Shown here: piece by piece, positions 1-8,816 of the stretch
Layout of the letters: every line of letters starts with the position of its first letter
Position numbering within the stretch: the first letter of the stretch is position 1
Assembly: GCA_964419935.1 (NCBI GenBank)
Contig: CAYQQJ010000007.1
Span: 69,211 to 133,210, forward strand
Length of the DNA: 64,000 bases
Source: CAYQQJ01 sp964419935
GTDB taxonomy: Bacteria; Pseudomonadota; Gammaproteobacteria; Pseudomonadales; Cellvibrionaceae
Reading direction: 5' to 3'
Program-made: the position numbers and the translations under genes
Notes under the pieces: model-generated
Database searches by the model: none
The model's input: the letters and a program-made list of their open reading frames with translations, nothing else
Told to the model about the DNA's origin: nothing

Positions 1-1
1 A

Positions 2-1222
2 AATGCTCCGGAAGTGGATTGGGTTTTTCAATATTCGCCGGAAATATTCTCCAGCACCGAACTGCCGTTCGCCAAAGAAGTGTGCGATGCCGTGGTGGAT
101 ATCTGGCAACCAACACCGGAGAAAAAAATCATACTCAACTTGCCGGCGACGGTTGAAATGTCCACGCCCAACACCTACGCGGACCAGATTGAATGGATGC
201 ACCAGAATCTCAACAAGCGAGACTCCGTTATTCTCAGCGTGCATCCGCACAATGATCGCGGTACCGCCGTGGCGGCGGCTGAACTTGCGGTCATGGCGGG
301 TGCAGATCGGGTTGAAGGTTGTCTGTTCGGCAATGGTGAGCGCACCGGCAATGTGGATTTAATTACTCTCGCATTGAACCTGTATTCGCAAGGTATTCAT
401 CCGGGATTGGATTTTTCGGATATCGACGAAGTGCGCCGATTGGCGGAAGAGTGCAATCAGCTGCCCGTACATCCGCGCCATCCCTATGCGGGTGAGTTGG
501 TGTTCACGGCATTTTCTGGCTCCCATCAGGACGCCATTAAAAAGGGTTTTGCTGTACAGCAACCCGATGCATTTTGGGAGGTGCCCTATTTGCCGATTGA
601 CCCCAAAGACCTCAATCGCAGCTACGATGCCGTGATTCGCGTCAACAGTCAGTCCGGCAAAGGCGGTGTCAGCTTGTTGTTGCAACAGGAGGCGGGTTTG
701 CAGTTGCCCCGCGCGTTGCAAATAGAGTTCAGCAAAATCGTTCAGCAGGTCAGTGACGCCACCAACCGTGAAGTGACCAGCGCGGAGATCGTAAAACTGT
801 TCGATCAGGAATATTTTTCGGTCAGCTCACCCTTCAGTTACACTCGCAGCACCACCGAGGAGGATGAACATCAGGTAACCATGTGCATCCACGGGAAGCA
901 CAATCAACAATCCATTGAGCTCGCTGGTGCAGGCACAGGCCCACTGGACGCCACCGCTCACGCGCTCAGTGACTTTCTGGGGCGCCGCATCAGTGTGGTG
1001 GACTACCACGAACACGCCATCGGTTCCGGCGCAGACGTGCTTGCCGCCTGCTATGTCTCCTTGAAAATAGATCAGCACCCTGCCGTATTCGGTGTCGGCA
1101 AAGATCGGAACATAGTGACCGCTGCCATCAAAGCCGTTTTCAATGGAGTGAATAGGCAAGTGCGGGTTGAGGATTGTGGTGGAGGGTTGAGGGCCGAAGT
1201 GCCAGAGTATGATGAGAAATGA
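2..1222 (+). CDS. leuA: 2-isopropylmalate synthase, 3' part (N-terminus outside window)
   Basis: Catalyses condensation of acetyl-CoA with 2-oxoisovalerate, the committed step of leucine synthesis, in the cytoplasm. The frame is open from base 2, so the 406 residues seen are the C-terminal part of what is normally a protein of about 560 residues. The metal-binding motif SVHPHNDRGTA and the following GCLFGNGERTGNVDL block of the HMGL-like barrel are intact. The last ~130 residues, with GTGPLDATAHAL, match the regulatory LeuA dimerisation domain that mediates leucine feedback inhibition. Overall resemblance is to the long LeuA type found in many gammaproteobacteria and actinobacteria rather than the 523-residue E. 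coli type (recalled, not searched). No clear terminator follows. The start, leader and any attenuator lie outside the window. Confidence 0.95.
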   Translation, partial: NAPEVDWVFQYSPEIFSSTELPFAKEVCDAVVDIWQPTPEKKIILNLPATVEMSTPNTYADQIEWMHQNLNKRDSVILSVHPHNDRGTAVAAAELAVMAGADRVEGCLFGNGERTGNVDLITLALNLYSQGIHPGLDFSDIDEVRRLAEECNQLPVHPRHPYAGELVFTAFSGSHQDAIKKGFAVQQPDAFWEVPYLPIDPKDLNRSYDAVIRVNSQSGKGGVSLLLQQEAGLQLPRALQIEFSKIVQQVSDATNREVTSAEIVKLFDQEYFSVSSPFSYTRSTTEEDEHQVTMCIHGKHNQQSIELAGAGTGPLDATAHALSDFLGRRISVVDYHEHAIGSGADVLAACYVSLKIDQHPAVFGVGKDRNIVTAAIKAVFNGVNRQVRVEDCGGGLRAEVPEYDEK

Positions 1223-1478
1223 TTGGCAATGGAAAGACGTTGAGTGCTTCAACCTCCATGATATTTTTCGAATAAGGCAGAGCATGGGCGCATTGTTTCT
1301 CAGGAGGGGGCTGCTAAAAAATTCAATGGCAATGACAGTTATATCTGACTCAATGAGGAGTAGCTAACGTTTTGGCACACGGAAAGTGGCATTACTTATT
1401 ACTCAATGGCATTATTGTTTCGCAATATTCCCAATGGCTTGATGCGGCAGGTGCTGCAATTTCTTATAAGGAAGGATG

Positions 1479-2612
1479 ATGCCAAAATTGATGATGCCAA
1501 AACTGAAGTCCCTCTTCTCCCATGTTTCCATTTGTATTCTGGGTTTGACCGCAGCCACTGCGCATGCTGAATCCGAACTACAACTCAACCTCCCATTTTA
1601 TTTTTTTGATGGTATACCCATCGATAATAACCCGGGTGTTGGGCTGGGTTACGGCTACCGCTTTGATAACCCGATGGGTGTAGAGCTCGCCTATAACCAT
1701 CTGCCTTCCGAGTTGTCTTCTTCCGGTATCGATGCAGATCTGGCCCATTGGCAGTTGAATGGCCTGTATCACTTTGCAACCGATAGCGACGTAACGCCAT
1801 TTGTTTTGCTGGGCGTAGGCAACATGGACGTGGATATTGCCGGTGCTGGCAGTGATGACACCTTGGCGTCTGCATTAGGCTTTGGTGCCAAATATGATTT
1901 CGCAGATAACTGGCGCTTTCGTAGCGATGCGCGTTGGTTTCACACGGACGACGGCTCAGACGACGTTTATGCATTGACCCTCGGCATTGCCTATGTATTC
2001 GGGAAAACAACAAAGTCAGTGCGAACAGAGCGCGCCGTTGCGCCTTCCCAGCCCACACCCACGGATAGCGACGCTGATGGCGTGAATGATAATGCTGATC
2101 AGTGCTCCGCCACGCCACGTGGTGTCGATGTCGACATGCAAGGCTGTCCGCTGGATAGCGATGACGATGGTGTAGCGGACTATCAGGACCGCTGTCCCAA
2201 TACCACAGCACGCGTGCGAGTCGACGCATCGGGTTGTCCAGTAATGCTGGAAGAAACCGTATCGATTGAGCTTGAAGTACACTTCGACACCAACAGCGAT
2301 GAGGTGAAAGCCAGCTATTACCCTGAAATACGCAAAGTGGCAGATTTTCTTGCACAGTACGAAAACACCAACGCAGTCATCGAAGGTCATTCCGATGCCC
2401 GTGGCGACGCCAGCTATAACAAGCAGCTGTCGCAACGTCGTGCTGATTCCGTGCGAGCGGTTCTGGTTAACCAAATGAACGTCAATGATAGCCGCGTGCG
2501 TGCTGTCGGTTATGGTGAGGAGCGCTTACTGCGCGTAGGTGACCATGATGCTAATCGGCGAGTGGTCGCCGAAATCAGTGCCAGCGTTGAGAAGCCCGCT
2601 ACGACGCGTTAG
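1479..2612 (+). CDS. OmpA-family outer-membrane protein with TSP3-type repeats
   Basis: A 377-residue envelope protein. It has a signal peptide ending near AHA/ES, then an N-terminal beta-barrel of about 170 residues ending in an aromatic strand (ALTLGIAYVFG). Two acidic calcium-type repeats follow (DSDADGVNDNADQC and DSDDDGVADYQDRC), and a C-terminal OmpA/peptidoglycan-binding domain carries VIEGHSDARGDASYNKQLSQ. The role is probably structural: tethering the outer membrane to peptidoglycan. The start is ambiguous because the first 30 coding bases are a tandem 15-bp duplication that supplies four ATG codons. AAGGA at 1468-1472 is best spaced for the ATG at 1479. The gene appears monocistronic and a strong terminator follows it. 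Confidence 0.9.
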   Translation: MPKLMMPKLKSLFSHVSICILGLTAATAHAESELQLNLPFYFFDGIPIDNNPGVGLGYGYRFDNPMGVELAYNHLPSELSSSGIDADLAHWQLNGLYHFATDSDVTPFVLLGVGNMDVDIAGAGSDDTLASALGFGAKYDFADNWRFRSDARWFHTDDGSDDVYALTLGIAYVFGKTTKSVRTERAVAPSQPTPTDSDADGVNDNADQCSATPRGVDVDMQGCPLDSDDDGVADYQDRCPNTTARVRVDASGCPVMLEETVSIELEVHFDTNSDEVKASYYPEIRKVADFLAQYENTNAVIEGHSDARGDASYNKQLSQRRADSVRAVLVNQMNVNDSRVRAVGYGEERLLRVGDHDANRRVVAEISASVEKPATTR

Positions 2613-2658
2613 TTCAAAAGTGCTGTAGAAACCACGGACAACAAAGTTGTCAGTGCCC

Positions 2659-2690
2659 CAAAGCCCGCTATGCGGGCTTTGTTGTTTTTG
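2659..2690 (+). terminator. Rho-independent terminator after the OmpA-family gene
   Basis: A perfect 10-bp stem (CAAAGCCCGC at 2659-2668, GCGGGCTTTG at 2672-2681) closes a TAT loop and is followed by a T-rich tract. It lies 47 bases after the stop codon of the OmpA-family gene. Confidence 0.9.
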
Positions 2691-2986
2691 TTCTGCAGAG
2701 CATCGTTATCGGCCTGGGTTCTTTTTTGTTGCCGGCTACCACCTTGAGTAAATTGATGATGGGGCCTGTGGTTGAACCTGTATTGGTGCTGTCCATAACG
2801 ATCATGGGCTGCTTCTGTCTTCACGAGTTAGTCCGTCAGCATAACCTGATCTACGTGAAAGGAATCGCGTGTGAGTGATCGCTTGGTCCCAGAACATCAC
2901 CTGACTTTTTGCTCCCAATCCTCGGGAATCTCCGCTCGCAGCCACGGTCATATGTGATCCAGACTGTATTTCAAGAGGAACTCCTG
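2691..2986. other. Intergenic stretch upstream of the SDR gene
   Basis: No convincing gene is seen. One plus-strand frame is open to a TGA near 2878 and would encode a hydrophobic tail (LPATTLSKLMMGPVVEP...). It has no well-placed start codon and reads back through the terminator, so it is at best a gene remnant. The rest should hold the promoter and leader of the following SDR gene. Confidence 0.4.
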
Positions 2987-3922
2987 ATGGCAGCATTCCG
3001 CAAAGAAATTAAAAACTCCGTCATAGTCATATTGGGCGCCTCGAGTGGTTTCGGGCGGGGTGCAGCGTTGAAGCTCGGCAGTGAAGGTGCCAAAGTTGTG
3101 TTGGCTGCGCGCCGGGACAATTTGTTAACGGAACTTGAAAGGGATGTTCACAATGCAGGTGGTGATGCCATTCCCGTTCATTGCGATATCAGTAACGCAG
3201 AGCAAGTGAACGAGGTTGCTCGACAGGCTCTCGAAAAATTCGGTCGCATTGATGTGTGGATTAACAATGTGGGCGTCGGTGCCCTGGGGTATTTCTGGGA
3301 TATTCCCGTGGAAGATCAGGCTCGAGTAATTGACGTCAACCTCAAGGGCTTGATGTATGGCGCTCACGCGGCCTTGCGGCAGTTCCGCAGTCAAGGTTAT
3401 GGCGTGCTTGTAAATACCGGGTCCATTGATAGCGAAGTGCCAATCGCGTTTCAAACAACCTACGCTGCGACCAAAGCCGGCGTATTGAGCATGAGTCGCT
3501 CTATTAATGAGGAGCTGCGTCTGAGCGGTGAAAACGAATCCATTAAAGTCGCCACAATTATGCCTTGGGCTGTAGATACACCTTGGTGGACTCATGCAGC
3601 GAATTACACGGGGCATCAGCCGCGCATGGCCTCTATGGATGATCCGTCAATCGTGGTCGACGCTATCGTTAAAGCCTGTACTGAGCCCAAGGAAGAAATG
3701 CCGGTTGGGCCAAAAGCACACGCTTCCAATGCATCACATCATCTTTTTGCGGACCTTACTGAGCGGATGTCTGCGAATATCGCCAATCGCGAAATCAAAA
3801 AGGCGGCTCCCCTGTCACCTACCTCAGGCAGCATTTATGAACCCATGCAGGAAGGCGCAGGAATCGAAGGCGGAATCCGCGAGCGGATGAAACACGAAGA
3901 TCGGGCTGCGCGGCCGCATTAG
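2987..3922 (+). CDS. Short-chain dehydrogenase/reductase (SDR)
   Basis: A 311-residue NAD(P)-dependent oxidoreductase of classical SDR type. The Rossmann motif reads GASSGFGRG near residue 15, the NNAG-type motif is NNVGVG, and the catalytic Ser-Tyr-Lys set is visible as NTGSIDS followed by YAATKAG. It has a C-terminal extension of about 50 residues beyond the usual 250-residue core. The ATG at 2987 is chosen over the upstream in-frame codon because AGAGGA precedes it by about 7 bases and the Rossmann strand begins at the normal distance. The substrate cannot be read from the sequence. The gene stands alone, and a perfect 25-bp palindrome lies 26 bases after its stop. Confidence 0.88.
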   Translation: MAAFRKEIKNSVIVILGASSGFGRGAALKLGSEGAKVVLAARRDNLLTELERDVHNAGGDAIPVHCDISNAEQVNEVARQALEKFGRIDVWINNVGVGALGYFWDIPVEDQARVIDVNLKGLMYGAHAALRQFRSQGYGVLVNTGSIDSEVPIAFQTTYAATKAGVLSMSRSINEELRLSGENESIKVATIMPWAVDTPWWTHAANYTGHQPRMASMDDPSIVVDAIVKACTEPKEEMPVGPKAHASNASHHLFADLTERMSANIANREIKKAAPLSPTSGSIYEPMQEGAGIEGGIRERMKHEDRAARPH

Positions 3923-3948
3923 CTATTTTGTCGGCCTCCTTCCTGTCG

Positions 3949-3973
3949 AACTATCCGGAATTTCCGGATAGTT
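3949..3973. promoter_or_regulatory. Perfect 25-bp palindrome downstream of the SDR gene
   Basis: Twelve-base arms (AACTATCCGGAA and its complement TTCCGGATAGTT) flank a single T. No T-run follows, so it is not a standard terminator. It could be an operator for something downstream or a processed 3' hairpin. It covers the only upstream start codon (TTG at 3972) of the doubtful ORF that follows. Confidence 0.5.
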
Positions 3974-4274
3974 GGTTCCGGGAGTGCTATTGAGGCCGTC
4001 GACCAAGCAGCAGGTCTTAGCCAGGCTTATCTTGGTCTATGAGGTAGGTACACTTGCTGCGGCGGAACAGCGAATCAACAAAGACCGGGCGGACCTGAAT
4101 GCAGTGCAAAGCGGCCTGCTTTACCCTTCGGTTGACGAGCTACAGTACAGTGTGAGCTATTTGAAATTGAAGCCAGCGCTCAAGCAATACTTCACCAACG
4201 TCATTGGTGGTGAACCCTTTGAGTTGAGTGAAGCCTTAGAGGCCGATGCGGAAATTATTGTTGCAGATAAATAG
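3972..4274 (+). CDS. Doubtful ORF, hypothetical protein
   Basis: An open frame of 100 codons between the SDR gene and the convergent GH3 gene. It has only non-ATG starts (TTG 3972, GTG 3984, TTG 3990) and contains no internal Met. The product (LAAAEQRINKDRADLNAVQSG... ending in EALEADAEIIVADK) is soluble and acidic at its end and resembles no family I recognise. The first start lies inside the 25-bp palindrome, which argues against it. It may be a decayed gene. It is listed because no other feature explains this 300-base stretch and its composition looks protein-like. Confidence 0.25.
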   Translation: MVPGVLLRPSTKQQVLARLILVYEVGTLAAAEQRINKDRADLNAVQSGLLYPSVDELQYSVSYLKLKPALKQYFTNVIGGEPFELSEALEADAEIIVADK

Positions 4275-4450
4275 CGTCCGAAAGTACATATCCTCAAAGG
4301 CAGGGATGACACGCGGGCAGCACATGCCAAGCCTAGAATCGGTTTTTTAACGACGATGGTTTCGCTAAAGTTCGGATCTTGGTGCAGCAGCGGAGCCCGT
4401 TGCACCAGCGCCGGTACCAGGCGTTCTGATACCGACACTTTTCACCAGCC
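4275..4450. other. Short intergenic space before the GH3 stop codon
   Basis: Together with 3923-4274 this forms a gap of 528 bases between the convergent SDR and GH3 genes. Nothing is seen here beyond the doubtful ORF and palindrome listed separately. No T-tailed hairpin for the GH3 transcript was found. Confidence 0.4.
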
Positions 4451-7111
4451 CTACTGAATACTAACAACCGCCTCGGTGATCTGGTCTGCCGCAACAAAGC
4501 CCGGCTGGCCGCTACCAACCGTGATTTTCACTCTGCCGCTGTAGACTTGGTGATTACCCTGATTGTCGACATAGCGCAATTGATCCGGCGCAACAGTGAG
4601 CGATATTTCTGTTGCCTCGCCATTCGCCAGCGCCGTGCGGGTGTAGGCCACGAGCGCTCGCTGGGGCACGCGGACGGGTGCATCCAGCATGGTCAGGTAA
4701 ACCTGGGTGACTTCCGCCGCGTCCATGGGGCCGTTATTTTTCAGGGTTACCTGCAGGTCCAGACCCTCTCCCGCCGCGATGGATTGGGGTGCTTGTAGGC
4801 CGGTGTAGGTAAAGTCGCTGTAACTCAGGCCGTGGCCGAAGGGGTAGAGCGGCTTGCCCTCGTAGTACTTGTAGGTGCGGTTCTCCATGCTGTAATCCTT
4901 GAACCCGGGTAAGTCCTCCACACCCTGATAGAAGGTGACGGGGAGACGGCCGGACGGGCTGACTTCACCCCAGAGTACGTTGGCCAGGGCAGTGCCGGTG
5001 GCTTCGCCGGGGTAGAAGGCCTGGATTATGGCGTTGAGGTTTTCATCCGCCCAATTCAACGCCATGGCGCTGCCGCTGAAGTTGACCAGGACCATCGGCT
5101 TGTTCAGTGCTTCCAGGCGCTTCAGAAGGGCCTGCTGCTCCTGTGGCAGATCCAGGCTGGTGCGGTCGCCGTGATCGAAGCCTTCGAGCTCAACGGACAT
5201 TTCCTCGCCTTCCAGCAACGGCGAAATGCCGCCCATAAAAAGAATGACATCCGCATCTTGGGCGGCGGCGATGGCTTCCTGCCCCAGATCGCGGGAGGTA
5301 TTGACCCAGCTCACTTGAACCTGCGGCTCAAGCGCGTTGTTGCCCCACCAAACACGAGAGAAGATCACTTCAGCTCTGAACGGATATTCTTCACCGGCTT
5401 GCAACGCGATGGACCCTTCAACAACTTGTCCGTCGATGGCGACTTTGGCAATACTGTCAAAGCGGAATTCCCCGCTCTCTTCAGGCACCAACACGCCTTC
5501 CCACACCACACCGAATTCATCCCAGACGCTGTCGTCGATGGGTGAGCGCTTCCAGAAGAAGTCGATATTGTCGTCGATGCGCTCCATGGAGGGCTCGGCC
5601 GCCATGGTCGGCTTGGCGCCCAGGGTGGTTTCGAGTGTTGCGTCGTAGTAGGCGGCTTTCAGGCCCCGCTGCAATTCGCCCGACTCAGTGCGATGGAACA
5701 ATGCACTGGCGGGAATCGGCTGGTAGTGGCCATAGATATCGGCGATCAGTGGTGAGCCGGGGGCATAGAGGACATTGTCAGCGCCGACTTGCTGCCTGAT
5801 GCCCTCCAGCGGCGTGATTGGTTTGATCGGATCTCCGTGATAGTTGCCCACCAGAATCGCAGGGTTGGTGGCGTTGGGGCCGATAACAGCAACTTTTGTC
5901 CCTGCCTTCAGCGGCAAAAGTCCGTCGTTTTTCAGCAGCACCAGTGATTGTTCCGCTATTTTCAGGGCCAGTTCCAGGTGTTCCTCGGAACCCACGACAG
6001 ACATGGGTATATCCGTGAAGGGTACCTGGTCCGCCGGATCGAACATGCCCAACTTGAAGCGGGTGCGAAACAGGTTTTCCACCGCGTTATCGATCTGCGC
6101 TTCAGTCACCATACCGCGCTGGAGGGCGAAGTGCAGGTTGGTGAATGTACTGAGGCGTCCGGTACCGCAATCGAGATCCGTGCCGGTGGTCAGCGCCCAG
6201 GCGGCCGCTGCGGCCGGTGCGCGCACAACATTGTGGGCGGACTCTGCGTAGAAATCGTCGATGGCGCCGCAGTCGGAGACGACGTGACCATCAAACCCCC
6301 ACTTCTCGCGCAGCAGGTCCTGCAGCAAATAGTCATTGCCGCAGGCCGGCTCGCCATTGACGCGGTTATAGGCGCACATGATGGATTCGACATCCGCATC
6401 TTTCACGGCCATGCGGAAGGCGGGGAGGTAGGTCTCGTGCATATCTTTGCGCAAGGCTTCGTAGTTGTCCGAATGCCGCGATTTCTCTGGCCCGCTATGC
6501 ACCGCATAGTGTTTCGCCATGGCGGACGTTTTCAGGTATTTCTCGTCATGGCCTTGCAGGCCGGTTATGAATTCGATTCCGAGAGTGCCGGTCAGATACG
6601 GGTCTTCGCCGTAGGTTTCCTGGCCGCGTCCCCAGCGGGGATCCCGGAAAATATTGACGTTCGGGGACCAGAAGGTGAGACCGGTGTAGCGAAAGACCAC
6701 ATCATTGTTCGTGAAGTAATGGTGCTTGGCTCGAGCTTCGTCGGAGATCGCCGTCGCCACGTCGTACATTAGAGGCTTGTTGAATGCCGCCGCCATGCCA
6801 ATGGCCTGGGGGAACACGGTTGCCTTGCCCGCCCGAGCAACACCGTGCAAGGCCTCATTCCACCAGTTGTACTGGTCGACCCCCAGCCTCTCGATGGCCG
6901 GAGCTTCATTGTAAAGCTGGGAAATTTTCTCCGACAGCGTCATTCGCGACACCAAGTCTTCCACCCGTGTGTCCAGAGACAGCGTGGTATCGAGATATGC
7001 GGGAACTTCAGATTCGTTAACGGCCTGTTTGTGGGTACAGGCCCCCAGCAGCAGAGCGGTTGCCAGGATCGTAAAGGGCAGAGCGTGCGGCGACAGTTTC
7101 ATAAGCTTCAA
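4451..7111 (-). CDS. Glycoside hydrolase family 3 lipoprotein with PA14 insert
   Basis: An 886-residue exo-acting beta-glycosidase, probably a beta-xylosidase or beta-glucosidase anchored in the outer membrane or periplasm. A lipoprotein signal ends in LLLGAC (Cys25). The GH3 N-terminal barrel carries the nucleophile motif HVVSDCGAIDDF, placing the predicted Asp at 280. The second GH3 domain is interrupted by a PA14 carbohydrate-binding module at about residues 480-605. A fibronectin-III-like C-terminal domain begins near GHGLSYSDFTY. This barrel-PA14-FnIII layout is typical of large bacterial GH3 enzymes. The EALHGVA motif suggests the xylosidase-like branch, but substrate specificity is inference. 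The gene is transcribed alone, and its ATG is followed four codons later by a second possible start. Confidence 0.92.
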   Translation of the reverse strand: MKLMKLSPHALPFTILATALLLGACTHKQAVNESEVPAYLDTTLSLDTRVEDLVSRMTLSEKISQLYNEAPAIERLGVDQYNWWNEALHGVARAGKATVFPQAIGMAAAFNKPLMYDVATAISDEARAKHHYFTNNDVVFRYTGLTFWSPNVNIFRDPRWGRGQETYGEDPYLTGTLGIEFITGLQGHDEKYLKTSAMAKHYAVHSGPEKSRHSDNYEALRKDMHETYLPAFRMAVKDADVESIMCAYNRVNGEPACGNDYLLQDLLREKWGFDGHVVSDCGAIDDFYAESAHNVVRAPAAAAAWALTTGTDLDCGTGRLSTFTNLHFALQRGMVTEAQIDNAVENLFRTRFKLGMFDPADQVPFTDIPMSVVGSEEHLELALKIAEQSLVLLKNDGLLPLKAGTKVAVIGPNATNPAILVGNYHGDPIKPITPLEGIRQQVGADNVLYAPGSPLIADIYGHYQPIPASALFHRTESGELQRGLKAAYYDATLETTLGAKPTMAAEPSMERIDDNIDFFWKRSPIDDSVWDEFGVVWEGVLVPEESGEFRFDSIAKVAIDGQVVEGSIALQAGEEYPFRAEVIFSRVWWGNNALEPQVQVSWVNTSRDLGQEAIAAAQDADVILFMGGISPLLEGEEMSVELEGFDHGDRTSLDLPQEQQALLKRLEALNKPMVLVNFSGSAMALNWADENLNAIIQAFYPGEATGTALANVLWGEVSPSGRLPVTFYQGVEDLPGFKDYSMENRTYKYYEGKPLYPFGHGLSYSDFTYTGLQAPQSIAAGEGLDLQVTLKNNGPMDAAEVTQVYLTMLDAPVRVPQRALVAYTRTALANGEATEISLTVAPDQLRYVDNQGNHQVYSGRVKITVGSGQPGFVAADQITEAVVSIQ

Positions 7112-7350
7112 CCGTTATTAAGAGGGAAGATTATTGGTTATGAAGACTTATAGTAACATGAAATATAAGTTGGTGACCGCTCGCCTGGTGGATAGGGCCG
7201 CTTGGCCAATGATGACCCGTTTGCTTCTTTCACGGAGCGATTCGGCGTCAGGTGGGGCTGGCCCGAGGCCAACCCAGGAGACGATTCCTGTGCAGCTAAA
7301 TTGCCTGCACTGTGCCGCTATTGCGGAGCATTGGTGTAGGTTCAGGTTGC

Positions 7351-7839
7351 TTAGTGACGACCATATTGGTGATGCTCGCCCATGTCCGGTCGCTTATTGC
7401 GCGCGTTTGCCATGGCCATTTTGAATAGCTGGGTCATCCGGTTACTGTCACTGTTCCAGACCTCGGCTTGTTCCACATTGACTTCGATGAGCCCAATGTT
7501 TGGATCAGCTTTGCCTTTCGGAAACCAGGCGCCGACCATGGGATTCCAGAATTTGTCGACCAGCGTCGGGTCCCGGATAACGCGTGCCGTTCCAGAAACA
7601 GAGATATACAGCTGCTTGTGGGTGTCTTGATAACTGAGACAAACATCGTGGGTGTCTTCGATCTCAACCGTTTTCGTGGTGGTGACATCGGTAAAGAACC
7701 AGAGTGTTCCAGCGAACTCGTTCTGCACCTTGTGCATGGGACGCGCATGAATCCGTCCTTGCATCCGGGTGGCCATCATGGCAACCGGGATATCTTTCAC
7801 ATAGCTCCACAATTCATCAGCCTGCGTTTGCTCAAGCAT
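7351..7839 (-). CDS. Pyridoxamine-5'-phosphate-oxidase-fold protein (general stress protein 26 type)
   Basis: A 162-residue flavin- or F420-type split-barrel protein. Motifs shared with the GSP26-like group are GRIHARPM, the central LWFFTDVTTTKTVEI strand block, and WFPKGKADPNIGLIEV. Members bind FMN or FAD and are linked to stress responses; the exact reaction is unknown. The ATG at 7839 is chosen because GGAGG lies 6-7 bases upstream. A longer frame to 7914 lacks such a site and adds a non-conserved leader. The gene diverges from the YfaZ-like gene across a gap of about 300 bases. Confidence 0.82.
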   Translation of the reverse strand: MLEQTQADELWSYVKDIPVAMMATRMQGRIHARPMHKVQNEFAGTLWFFTDVTTTKTVEIEDTHDVCLSYQDTHKQLYISVSGTARVIRDPTLVDKFWNPMVGAWFPKGKADPNIGLIEVNVEQAEVWNSDSNRMTQLFKMAMANARNKRPDMGEHHQYGRH

Positions 7840-8148
7840 AGTGCGCTCCTCCGTCGTGTCGGTTGGGGTGTGGCGGCTGAGTGCTTGTTTCAAAAACAGG
7901 AAGGCTTCTACCAACCGGAAGTTTGCGACATAGCATCAGCCGTCGATTCCGTTCTGGTGGCAATTTATGCACCAAGTCATGTTTCGCGGTTTAGATTGGG
8001 GCATCGCACTCAATCCGGGGCTTTGACATACCCCGAGATTCGGGTAGGCTTCCATTCCCCGCCGGTAAGCGGCACCGTTTGATGCAGAAGCCGGCTTCCA
8101 ACAGTTACAGGGAGTCTGCTTATAGACACTCCCGATGCGGAGCATTTT
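7840..8148. other. Divergent intergenic region
   Basis: Promoters for the divergent flavin-fold and YfaZ-like genes should lie here. A hairpin-forming stretch at about 8112-8135 (GGGAGTCT ... AGACACTCCC) sits in the leader of the YfaZ-like gene. No ORF with a credible start was seen. Confidence 0.4.
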
Positions 8149-8715
8149 ATGACCAAGTATGTTGCAGCGCTATTTCTCGCTATTCAGGCCTTTGCCGTTA
8201 ATGTCTACGCAGGGTCGGTCGCGGAACTGGCCATCGCGTCAGATATGGCGGCCTTCGATATCACCAGCTGGGAAGAGCCTAGAGGCAAACTGTGGAATAT
8301 CGGCGTTACCCGCAATGATGATGTGGATGCGACTACGGCGTCCATCGCCTTCAATGCGATCGGCCAGCTTGCTGCCGCCAATAATATTCGCGCCGGCGTT
8401 GGCTGGAAGGCCTCCTACCACAATACATTCCAAAGCAGTTACTCATTGGCGGTAGGCGGTTCCTTCCGTTACGAGCCCCAAAATTTGCCCGGCATAGGCT
8501 TTGAGGGGCTGGCTTATCTTGCGCCCGATGTGCTCACCACCAATGACACTGAACAATACCGGGAATTGATGGCGCGGGTAACCTACGCGCTGCATGCCAA
8601 TGCAACGGTTTTTGCGGGTTGGACAAACAAAACACTGGACTACAAGAGCATGGCACCGGCAGGCAAGCTAGAAATAGCCGACGGACTGATGGCCGGTTTC
8701 AGTTTGGCTTTCTAG
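8149..8715 (+). CDS. YfaZ-like outer-membrane beta-barrel protein
   Basis: A 188-residue exported protein with signal peptide MTKYVAALFLAIQAFAVNVYA and no later hydrophobic segment. The rest alternates as in a small beta-barrel and ends in a C-terminal aromatic residue (LMAGFSLAF), as outer-membrane proteins do. The segments GFEGLAYLAPDVL and the final DGLMAGFSLAF resemble YfaZ-family putative porins. Function is unknown in the family. The pectate lyase gene begins about 100 bases downstream in the same direction, so they may be co-transcribed. Confidence 0.65.
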   Translation: MTKYVAALFLAIQAFAVNVYAGSVAELAIASDMAAFDITSWEEPRGKLWNIGVTRNDDVDATTASIAFNAIGQLAAANNIRAGVGWKASYHNTFQSSYSLAVGGSFRYEPQNLPGIGFEGLAYLAPDVLTTNDTEQYRELMARVTYALHANATVFAGWTNKTLDYKSMAPAGKLEIADGLMAGFSLAF

Positions 8716-8816
8716 TTCAATGTGTGCAGTTTCAATTTTGGCAGGTTCCCTTCACCTTGAAAGGTGTTCCCGTTACACGGGCAACCCACGAATAGTACTA
8801 TCTGGAGAACGCAGTT

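Noticed and set aside
1370..1400. Sigma-54-like TGGCAC sequence upstream of the OmpA-family gene
   Set aside because: The -12 element is not at the required distance.
2609..2824. Minus-strand 71-codon frame after the OmpA-family gene
   Set aside because: It spans the terminator, lacks a ribosome site and has a low-complexity basic product; better explained as intergenic DNA.
2693..2880. Plus-strand hydrophobic open frame before the SDR gene
   Set aside because: No start codon with a ribosome site, and the frame continues back through the terminator stem; at most a remnant.
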